Shown here one piece after another: positions 56,592 to 64,000 of a stretch of 64,000 nucleotides of DNA. The notes under the pieces are model-generated. The model was not told the DNA's origin. It worked only from the letters and a program-made list of their open reading frames with translations, and did not search any database. The DNA comes from Mycolicibacterium xanthum. Its GTDB lineage: Bacteria; Actinomycetota; Actinomycetes; Mycobacteriales; Mycobacteriaceae. Location of the stretch: positions 1 to 64,000 of the forward strand of contig NZ_JAIFZS010000020.1 of NCBI RefSeq assembly GCF_019710635.1. The letters are read 5' to 3'. Every line of letters starts with the position of its first letter. Position 1 is the stretch's first letter. The translations under genes were made by a program, and so were the position numbers.

Positions 56592-56641
56592 TACCTTACT
56601 CAAAAGTCAGTTCTGGTACCTTACTCTGGAGTCAGTTGCGC
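56592..56641 (+). promoter_or_regulatory. 25-bp direct repeat upstream of fadE24
   Basis: Two adjacent units share TACCTTACTC-NNN-AGTCAGTT (56592 and 56617). Each contains an inverted core, ACTC...AGT. They lie 39-88 bp upstream of the fadE24 ATG, so they probably form a double operator. The regulator is unknown; a TetR-type fatty-acid regulator is a guess. Confidence 0.65.
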
Positions 56642-56679
56642 GTCTGCGCTACTCGGAATCCACCAGAGGGCAGCTGACA

Positions 56680-58065
56680 ATGACGAACACCCTCCCGTCC
56701 AAGCGGAGCGGCCGCGAAAGCGCCATCGGCATGCAGAAGCACAAGCGTTCGGCGACCGACATCGGGTTGGCCCTGATCACCCCCATCGTGGGCCAGGAAT
56801 TCCTGGACAGGTACAACCTGCGCGACCCGCTCAACCGCAGCCTGCGCTACGGGGTCAAGACTGCGTTCTCCGCCGTCGGCGCCTCAACGCGCCAGTTCAG
56901 GCGGGTCCAGGGCCTGGGCAAGCCGGCGACACGGCTTGCACCCCAGCGGCCGGGAAAGGGCTCGGACTACTTCGACCTCACCCCTGACGACGACCAGAAG
57001 ATGATCGTCGAGACCGTCACCGAATTCGCCGAGGAGATCCTCCGGCCGGCCGCCCACGACGCCGACGACGCCGCCGCGTACCCGCCGGATCTCGTCTCCC
57101 GCGCCGCCGAACTCGGCATCACGGCGATCAACGTTCCCGAGGACTTCGACGGCATCGCCGAACACCGCTCGACGGTCACCAACGCGCTGGTCGCCGAGGC
57201 ACTGGCGTACGGCGACATGGGACTTGCCCTGCCCATCCTGGCGCCCGGCGGTGTTGCCTCGGCCCTGACCCATTGGGGCAGCGCCGATCAGCAGGCCACC
57301 TATCTCACCGAGTTCGCCGGCGAGCACGTGCCGCAGGCCTGTGTGGCCATCGCCGAACCGCAGCCGCTGTTCGACCCGACCGCGCTGAAGACCACCGCCG
57401 TACGCACCCCGAGCGGCTACCGGCTCGACGGCGTCAAGTCCCTGGTTCCTGCCGCGGCCCGCGCCGAGGTGTTCATCATCGGCGCTCAGCTCAAAGGCAA
57501 ACCCGCGCTGTTCATCGTCGAAGCCGCCACCGAGGGGCTGACCGTCAAGGCCGATCCCAGCATGGGGATCCGCGCCGCCGCGCTCGGCCGCGTCGAACTC
57601 GACAAGGTGACCGTCCCGCTGTCGGCGCGGCTCGGCGAGGAGCAGGCCACCGACGCCGACTTCAGCCAGGCGATCGCGCTGTCGCGGCTGGGCTGGGCGG
57701 CACTGGCGGTCGGCACGTCGCACGCCGTACTCGACTACGTGATCCCCTACGTCAAGGAACGGCATGCGTTCGGCGAACCGATCGCGCACCGGCAGTCGGT
57801 CGCGTTCATGTGCGCCAACATCGCGATCGAACTCGATGGGCTGCGCCTCATCACCTGGCGCGGCGCCGCCCGCGCCGAGCAGGGCCTGTCGTTCGCCCGC
57901 GAGGCGGCGCTGGCCAAGAAGCTCGGGACGGACAAGGGCATGCAGATCGGCCTGGACGGCGTCCAGCTGCTCGGCGGCCACGGCTTCACCAAGGAACACC
58001 CGGTCGAACGCTGGTACCGCGATCTGCGGGCCATCGGCGTGGCCGAGGGCGTCGTGGTTCTCTAA
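56680..58065 (+). CDS. fadE24: Acyl-CoA dehydrogenase FadE24
   Basis: 461 residues from MTNTLPSKRSGRESAIGMQK. An N-terminal extension of about 95 residues precedes the dehydrogenase core (FDLTPDDDQKMIVETVTEFA; ACVAIAEPQPLFDPTALKTT; HRQSVAFMCANIAIELDGLR). GVQLLGGHGFTKEHPVERWY is the C-terminal FAD-binding part. The usual catalytic Glu near YRD is not evident, and activity may need the partner FadE23, as these heterotetrameric ACADs share one FAD per pair. Matches Rv3139 by order. Confidence 0.9.
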   Translation: MTNTLPSKRSGRESAIGMQKHKRSATDIGLALITPIVGQEFLDRYNLRDPLNRSLRYGVKTAFSAVGASTRQFRRVQGLGKPATRLAPQRPGKGSDYFDLTPDDDQKMIVETVTEFAEEILRPAAHDADDAAAYPPDLVSRAAELGITAINVPEDFDGIAEHRSTVTNALVAEALAYGDMGLALPILAPGGVASALTHWGSADQQATYLTEFAGEHVPQACVAIAEPQPLFDPTALKTTAVRTPSGYRLDGVKSLVPAAARAEVFIIGAQLKGKPALFIVEAATEGLTVKADPSMGIRAAALGRVELDKVTVPLSARLGEEQATDADFSQAIALSRLGWAALAVGTSHAVLDYVIPYVKERHAFGEPIAHRQSVAFMCANIAIELDGLRLITWRGAARAEQGLSFAREAALAKKLGTDKGMQIGLDGVQLLGGHGFTKEHPVERWYRDLRAIGVAEGVVVL

Positions 58066-58086
58066 CCCAGGCTCAGGAGGTCTGAC

Positions 58087-59304
58087 ATGGCAATCAATCT
58101 GGAAATGCCCAAGAAGCTCCGGGCGGTCATCGAGAAGGGCCACCAGGGCGCCGCCGAGATGATCCGGCCGATCTCGCGCAAGTACGACCTCAAGGAGCAT
58201 GCCTACCCCGTCGAGCTGGACACGCTGGCCGACCTGTTCGAGGGCATCTCCGAGGCCAAGACCATCTCGTTCGCCGGTGCCGATGCGTTTGTCGACACCG
58301 CCGACGACGGCAAGAAGGCAAACGTCAACGGCGCCAACATGTCCGCGCTGCTGAACGCGCTGGAGATCAGCTGGGGCGATGTGGCGCTGCTGCTGTCGGT
58401 GCCGCGTCAGGGTCTGGGCAATGCGGCGATCTCGTCGGTGGCGACCCCCGAACAACTCGAGCGACTGGGCCGCGACGTCTGGGCCGCGATGGCGATCACC
58501 GAGCCCGGCTTCGGCTCGGACTCCGCGGCGGTGTCGACAACGGCGACGCTCGACGGCGACGAGTATGTGATCGACGGCGAGAAGATCTTCGTCACCGCCG
58601 GATCGCGCGCCAGCCACATCGTGGTGTGGGCGACGCTGGACAAGTCCAAGGGCCGCGCGGCCATCAAATCGTTCATCGTGCCGCGTGAGCACCCCGGGGT
58701 GACTGTAGAGCGCCTCGAGCACAAGCTCGGCATCAAGGCTTCCGACACCGCGGTGATCCGGTTCGACAACGCGCGCATCCCGAAGGACAACCTGTTGGGC
58801 GATCCGGAGATCCACGTGGAGAAGGGCTTTGCGGGGGTCATGGAGACCTTCGACAACACCCGCCCCATCGTGGCCGCGATGGCCGTCGGCGTGGCCCGGG
58901 CCGCGCTGGAGGACCTGCGCAGGATTCTCACCGACGCCGGTGTGGAGATCTCCTACGACAAACCCGCTCACGCGCAGAACGCCGCCGCAGCGGAGTTCCT
59001 GCGGATGGAGTCCGAGTGGGAGGCCGGCTATCTGCTGACGGTGCGTTCCGCCTGGCAGGCCGACAACAAGATCCCCAACTCCAAGGAAGCCTCGATGGGC
59101 AAGGCCAAAGCCGCCAGGGTGGCCAGCGACATCACCCTGAAGGCCGTCGAAATAGCCGGCACGACAGGCTATTCCGAGCAGACACTGCTGGAGAAGTGGG
59201 CCCGCGACAGCAAGATCCTGGACATCTTCGAGGGCACCCAGCAGATCCAGCAGCTCGTCGTCGCGAGGCGGCTGCTCGGTCTGTCGTCGGCCGAGCTGAA
59301 GTAG
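58087..59304 (+). CDS. fadE23: Acyl-CoA dehydrogenase FadE23
   Basis: 405 residues, preceded by AGGAGG. Core signature AMAITEPGFGSDSAAVSTTA and VIDGEKIFVTAGSRASHIVV. The catalytic Glu is in ILDIFEGTQQIQQLVVARRL. 21 bp after fadE24, same operon; probable obligate heteromer. Oxidises long or cyclic acyl-CoA; the precise substrate is unknown. Matches Rv3140 by order. Confidence 0.93.
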   Translation: MAINLEMPKKLRAVIEKGHQGAAEMIRPISRKYDLKEHAYPVELDTLADLFEGISEAKTISFAGADAFVDTADDGKKANVNGANMSALLNALEISWGDVALLLSVPRQGLGNAAISSVATPEQLERLGRDVWAAMAITEPGFGSDSAAVSTTATLDGDEYVIDGEKIFVTAGSRASHIVVWATLDKSKGRAAIKSFIVPREHPGVTVERLEHKLGIKASDTAVIRFDNARIPKDNLLGDPEIHVEKGFAGVMETFDNTRPIVAAMAVGVARAALEDLRRILTDAGVEISYDKPAHAQNAAAAEFLRMESEWEAGYLLTVRSAWQADNKIPNSKEASMGKAKAARVASDITLKAVEIAGTTGYSEQTLLEKWARDSKILDIFEGTQQIQQLVVARRLLGLSSAELK

Positions 59305-59325
59305 CGGCGGGACGCAACCCGCCGC
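59304..59325. terminator. Hairpin between fadE23 and the cyclase gene
   Basis: GCGGCGGG and CCCGCCGC form an 8-bp stem with a 6-base loop, beginning at the last base of the fadE23 stop. It sits between convergent genes and can terminate from both sides. No T-run. Confidence 0.6.
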
Positions 59326-59344
59326 CGCGGGCACCGCCCCGAGG

Positions 59345-62300
59345 TCACCGGCCTGGGCCGACCGACGACCGGGCGACCATCCGTTCCGCCTCGGCCAGCC
59401 GGGGCTCAGCGCGGAAGGTCCGGCAGGCCGAAAGGTAATCGCTTGCGAGAGCGGCATATCGATCCATGTCCCCATCCGCCTCGGCCAGCAGCGCTCGAAC
59501 CCTGATCCACCACAGGTCGAGCGCCGGCGGCCTGCGCCGGCGCTGTCCCCAGCCCTCGAGAAGACGGCGGGCTTCGGCGATGTCGTCCCCCGCACCCCGA
59601 CCGATCAGGATCTCCGCCAGCGCCTCTGCCGGCCGGGCCAGCAGGATGAGCGGACCGTCACGCAGGTACCCGTCCACGCGCTGACGCAGTTCGTCGATCG
59701 GCTCGCCAGGGCCACCCACCCGTGCCGCCTCCAGCGCAAGGTCTGCTTCGACGAAGGGGAGGTTATAGGTCTGGGCCTGATACCTTCTTGACTCGGAGTC
59801 CACCTGTCGCAATAGGTCGACAGCCTCGCCACGCGCACCGGGAGCCAGCCGGAACAGGGCCGACCCATATGCGAATCGTGCTGCGATGATACCGAATCGA
59901 TCACCGAACGACTCCGCGCGCACAAGCGCTTCCCGCATATCCGCGAGCACCTCGACCGCCGACACCAGCCCCATCGCGAAAGTCATGGCCCAGTACGTCA
60001 GCGCCGTTGCGGCAGTGACCGGTGGCAGTTCGCGCGCCAGCGATGCCGCAGTACGCAGCGCAGAGATCCCGGCGTCGTGATGCCCCAGACATAGTTCGCA
60101 TGTCCCGCGCAACGCATGTATGACAACCCGATCCAGCGTCAAAACGGACAGCGGCAACTCCAGGCTCTGGTCGACGATACGCAGCGCGTCCTCGAGTTCG
60201 CCGTTCACCAGATGTGTGAACGCTATCGCGGTGTACAGAATCTCGAGTTCCTCGACGGGTATGTTCTGGAGCTTTCCGATGAGCTCCTCGAGTTCGGCTG
60301 CCAGGATCACCGCCTCCGGCAACCGACCGTCGTTAACGGTGAACGCAACGATCCGCCCGGCCATCGCGATCGCCAGCGACCGTGCGTCTGTCACCCGGGC
60401 ACAAAGTGCCCGAAGCTCGTCGAACCTGCGATCGTTGTCGGCGTCGGTTCCCGAGAAGAGCTCTGTCGACAACAGCATCGTGCGTGGTGCGATGCGCAGG
60501 GCGGTGACACCCTCGACATCGTCGGGCAGTTGATCCGCAACGCGCTGCGCGCTCGCCCATTGGGCGCGTGCAGCAAGCAGGTCGCGTGGACGCAGCCAGT
60601 CCGCCGCCCGCAGATGCCATCTGCAGGACTCGGCGAAGTCGCCCGCGGCCTCGAGGTGGGCCGCGATCAACGCGGCGTTCTCGTCCTGTGCCGATCCGCT
60701 GCGCCGCTCGATCGCCGCAGCCAGGCGCCGATGAGCCTCGCTGCGTTTGACGGTCAGCTGCGATTCGTAGGCCACCGTCCGGACCAGCGGATGGCGGAAG
60801 CAATACCGTTGCCGTGGAGCGAATTCCGTCTGGTCGATCATCTCGGTGGCGACCAATTCGGCGAGCTGTGTCGACGAGCCCGCCGGCAACAGGAGTTCGA
60901 GTATGTCGGCATCGAAGCGTTGCCCGATCACCGATGCCGCGTTGAGGACCGACTTGGTCGACACCGGCAGTCGGTCGATGCGAGCCGCCAACACCGCCTG
61001 CACCGTGTCGGGCACGCCGATATCGTGGGGATCGCCGACCAATCGATAGTCCCCGCGGGCTCCGATCAGCACCCCACGGTCCGCCAAGTCGCGAATGAAC
61101 TCCTCGATGAAGAACGGGTTGCCACCGGCAACGGAGGCCACCCTGGTCGACAGGCCGTGCAACGACGGATCTCCGCCGATCAGGTGCTGCACCACTTCGA
61201 TCGCGTGTTCGTCGGGCAACGGGCGGAGGATGATCGCCTGCGCGGCGTTCTGCTGCAGTGCACCAACGAATTCGGGCCGGTACGTCGCGATGAAGCCCGA
61301 CGGGGTGTCGCCGATACCGGCGGCGAAGTCGGCCAACACCACATCGCTGGCGGCGTCCACCCAGTGGGCGTCTTCGACAACGAAGACCGTTCGCACCTGC
61401 CGTGCCCGAACCATCCGCGTCATGGCGTTGACCAGCCGGCGCCGCCAACCGTCGGCGCCGACCTGCACCGGCGGTGCGCCGGCCTCCGCGATACCCATCG
61501 CTTCCAGGAGGATCTGCACATCGATGGGCTCGATTTCCCCGCCGGCACAGGTAGATCCCACGCGTGCCCGAGCCTCCGCATCGGCGAGGTCCATGACCGC
61601 GAACATGGCCCGCAGGACGCGTGCCAGCGCCCGGAATGCGACGTGCATCGCCTGCGCGTCGCAGCGGGCGAGGACGACCTCGTCACCACGCTGCGCCGCC
61701 TGGCGGGCGAACTCGTCGACGAGCCTGGTCTTCCCCACTCCCGGTGGACCCACCACGCCGACGGCAGATGCCGCCCCGGAGTGCATCAGCTGGTGCAGTC
61801 GGCGCAATTCGGCTTCCCGGCCGAACATCTGACCCTCGTTCCGTCCGATCACCATCTGCTCTGCGTCGATGGCGATCAGCGGCCGCGCCGACACCGGCTC
61901 GTCCGAGCCCTTCACCCCGACGCGTTCGATCGGGCCCATCCGGGCGGCCGGGCCGACCAGCCGCGAGGTGGTCAGCGAGCAGAGCACCCCTCCTGCGGGC
62001 GCCCCGGCCTCCATTCGCTGCGCCATCCCGACGGCATGCCCGACCGCGGTGTAACGGCCCGGGCCGGTACCGATTTCACCGACGATCACCTCGCCCGAAT
62101 TCAGCCCCACCCGAACCCTCAGGTCGATCCCGTCGCGGTCCGCCACCTCGCGCGCCAGCTGTCCGGCCACCCGCTGGATCTCCAGCGCGGCGATGCATCC
62201 GCGCAACGCGTGGTCTTCCAAGGCCAGCGGCGCTCCGAACAACGCCATCAGGCCGTCTCCGGTGAACTTGTCCATGGTTCCCTGGAAGCGCTGCACGACC

Positions 62301-62536
62301 GCTGCCGACCTGTTGAACAGCTCGTTCATGATTTCCTGGAGTCGCTCGGTGTCCAGTACCGCGGCAAGCTTCATGGAGCCGACCACGTCGGCGAACAGGA
62401 CGGTGACGTACTTGTGCTCGCCGAGGGCGGAAGGAGCGGCGACCGGCGCGCCGCACACATCACAGAAGCGCGACCTGACCCGCAGATCGTTACCGCACGC
62501 CGCGCACCGAGCGCCGTCGCCGACTTGCCCAGCCAT
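59345..62536 (-). CDS. Class III nucleotide cyclase-like/ATPase/TPR regulator
   Basis: 1063 residues from MAGQVGDGARCAACGNDLRV, with GGAGG upstream. An N-terminal zinc ribbon (Cys 11, 14, 25, 28) precedes the cyclase domain (about 40-180) with Asp50 and Asp94 for metals and Lys90 for adenine. The transition-state Asn of VN-x-A-x-R is Gly170 in GHAVGMAQRM, so cyclase activity is doubtful. AAA_16 follows (Walker A GPPGVGKT 263-270, ED in FVVEDAHWVDA), then a TPR-like helical tail to the end. There is no HTH. Similar multidomain cyclase genes exist in M. tuberculosis (Rv0386, Rv1358 type). Confidence 0.88.
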   Translation of the reverse strand: MAGQVGDGARCAACGNDLRVRSRFCDVCGAPVAAPSALGEHKYVTVLFADVVGSMKLAAVLDTERLQEIMNELFNRSAAVVQRFQGTMDKFTGDGLMALFGAPLALEDHALRGCIAALEIQRVAGQLAREVADRDGIDLRVRVGLNSGEVIVGEIGTGPGRYTAVGHAVGMAQRMEAGAPAGGVLCSLTTSRLVGPAARMGPIERVGVKGSDEPVSARPLIAIDAEQMVIGRNEGQMFGREAELRRLHQLMHSGAASAVGVVGPPGVGKTRLVDEFARQAAQRGDEVVLARCDAQAMHVAFRALARVLRAMFAVMDLADAEARARVGSTCAGGEIEPIDVQILLEAMGIAEAGAPPVQVGADGWRRRLVNAMTRMVRARQVRTVFVVEDAHWVDAASDVVLADFAAGIGDTPSGFIATYRPEFVGALQQNAAQAIILRPLPDEHAIEVVQHLIGGDPSLHGLSTRVASVAGGNPFFIEEFIRDLADRGVLIGARGDYRLVGDPHDIGVPDTVQAVLAARIDRLPVSTKSVLNAASVIGQRFDADILELLLPAGSSTQLAELVATEMIDQTEFAPRQRYCFRHPLVRTVAYESQLTVKRSEAHRRLAAAIERRSGSAQDENAALIAAHLEAAGDFAESCRWHLRAADWLRPRDLLAARAQWASAQRVADQLPDDVEGVTALRIAPRTMLLSTELFSGTDADNDRRFDELRALCARVTDARSLAIAMAGRIVAFTVNDGRLPEAVILAAELEELIGKLQNIPVEELEILYTAIAFTHLVNGELEDALRIVDQSLELPLSVLTLDRVVIHALRGTCELCLGHHDAGISALRTAASLARELPPVTAATALTYWAMTFAMGLVSAVEVLADMREALVRAESFGDRFGIIAARFAYGSALFRLAPGARGEAVDLLRQVDSESRRYQAQTYNLPFVEADLALEAARVGGPGEPIDELRQRVDGYLRDGPLILLARPAEALAEILIGRGAGDDIAEARRLLEGWGQRRRRPPALDLWWIRVRALLAEADGDMDRYAALASDYLSACRTFRAEPRLAEAERMVARSSVGPGR

Positions 62537-62603
62537 CCCCCGCCTCCCCGGCAGCACCTCTACCCATGATGACCCACGGAGCAGGGGAAAACCCGAAGAC
62601 GAA

Positions 62604-62634
62604 GAAGCCCCCGACCGCTTCGGTCGGGGGCTTC
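62604..62634 (-). terminator. Terminator of the antigen 85 gene
   Basis: GAAGCCCCCGACCG pairs with CGGTCGGGGGCTTC, a perfect 14-bp stem with a CTT loop, 16 bp after the stop of the minus-strand mycolyltransferase gene. TTCGTCTTCGGGTTTTC follows on that strand. Confidence 0.85.
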
Positions 62635-62649
62635 CCTCGTGAGCTCGGG

Positions 62650-63687
<1,038 letters not shown>

Positions 63688-64000
63688 TCAGGGGCCCGGC
63701 GATGTTTCCACCGCGCCGTCTGACCACTCCGAATCTGCCAATTGGCGACGGAGGGTGCCGAGAAAGTTCAGTTGTCGCGTGTGCAGTAAAACATGTGGCC
63801 ACCATGAGAGAAAGTCAGACCACGCCGTTCGGGGCATTTTCGAGAGAATGCAAATTTGACGCCGCTGCAGATCGATATCGGCCACCCGGTTGCTTTCGAC
63901 CGCTTCGCGCTGGTGAGACCGCTCATCGCCGCCTCGATCGGTCCCGTAGAACGAAATCGCTGTCCGCAGGTTCAGTAGGCTCCGTGGATGGCGCAGGGCC

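Noticed and set aside
56884-59595. 903-codon minus-strand frame across fadE24-fadE23
   Set aside because: It is a stop-poor antisense frame across two well-defined acyl-CoA dehydrogenases.
60116-62569. 817-codon plus-strand frame opposite the cyclase
   Set aside because: Its composition is Arg/His/Gln-rich without any domain, and the minus strand encodes a complete multidomain protein.
63988-64000. Start of a plus-strand gene at the right edge
   Set aside because: TAGGCT followed by ATG is suggestive of a leaderless start, but only four codons are visible, so no gene is called.

Overview
The window is about 64 kb of high-GC actinobacterial DNA and almost certainly comes from a fast-growing Mycobacterium (Mycolicibacterium). 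The evidence is an antigen 85 mycolyltransferase, MmpL/MMPL exporters, fprA, a mycobacterial tmRNA whose tag reads ADSNQRDYALAA, and gene order. From memory of the M. tuberculosis map, the order pgm, two crcB, a DUF190 gene, a sulfatase and a luciferase-like oxidoreductase, then ssrA, smpB, ftsX, ftsE, a Thr/Pro-rich protein, mscS, prfB and fprA follows roughly Rv3068c to Rv3106. The order hisN, fadE24, fadE23 follows Rv3137 to Rv3140. Accessory blocks are interleaved with this core.

Layout. 1-2763 is a decayed integration zone next to a tRNA-Ala(GGC) gene: a cut IS3 OrfA, a lipoprotein stub, a 24-bp duplicate of the tRNA 3' end at 1030, and an AAA/DUF4143 ATPase preceded by four 23-bp-spaced repeats. 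2764-9287 is core: tRNA, MFS exporter, phosphoglucomutase, a two-subunit fluoride channel with a triple-DUF190 protein, and two membrane proteins. 9363-15163 holds an MmpL transporter divergent from a large ATPase/LuxR regulator, with strong palindromes between them. 15280-23176 is a same-strand run: methyltransferase, sulfatase, luciferase-like flavoenzyme, cell-wall lipoprotein and a second sulfatase. 23361-28109 contains an OsmC gene facing a truncated TetR gene across a near-perfect operator pair. It also contains a GH15 hydrolase, a dehydrogenase with a tiny coupled ORF upstream, and an intact TetR paralogue. 28214-35200 carries a methyltransferase, a fumarase-superfamily lyase, a ThDP enzyme and a set of small exported or small soluble proteins.

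35604-45441 is the most notable part. It is a compact minus-strand gene cluster: ThDP enzyme, SRPBCC protein, ketosynthase-III-like enzyme, HisC-like aminotransferase, cytochrome P450, O-methyltransferase and MMPL exporter, followed by a nitroreductase-like gene. Most junctions overlap by 4 bp or abut. It looks like a small-molecule biosynthesis and export operon with no modular PKS or NRPS, and I do not recognise its product.

45665-64000 returns to core genes: a frameshifted fasciclin (MPT70/83-type) pseudogene, ssrA with promoter and terminator, smpB-ftsX-ftsE, mscS-prfB, fprA followed by eight 26-bp tandem repeats, hisN, fadE24-fadE23, a cyclase/ATPase/TPR regulator and an antigen 85 gene. 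Several gene junctions (4163, 6703, 55168) carry short tandem duplications that include a start or stop codon.
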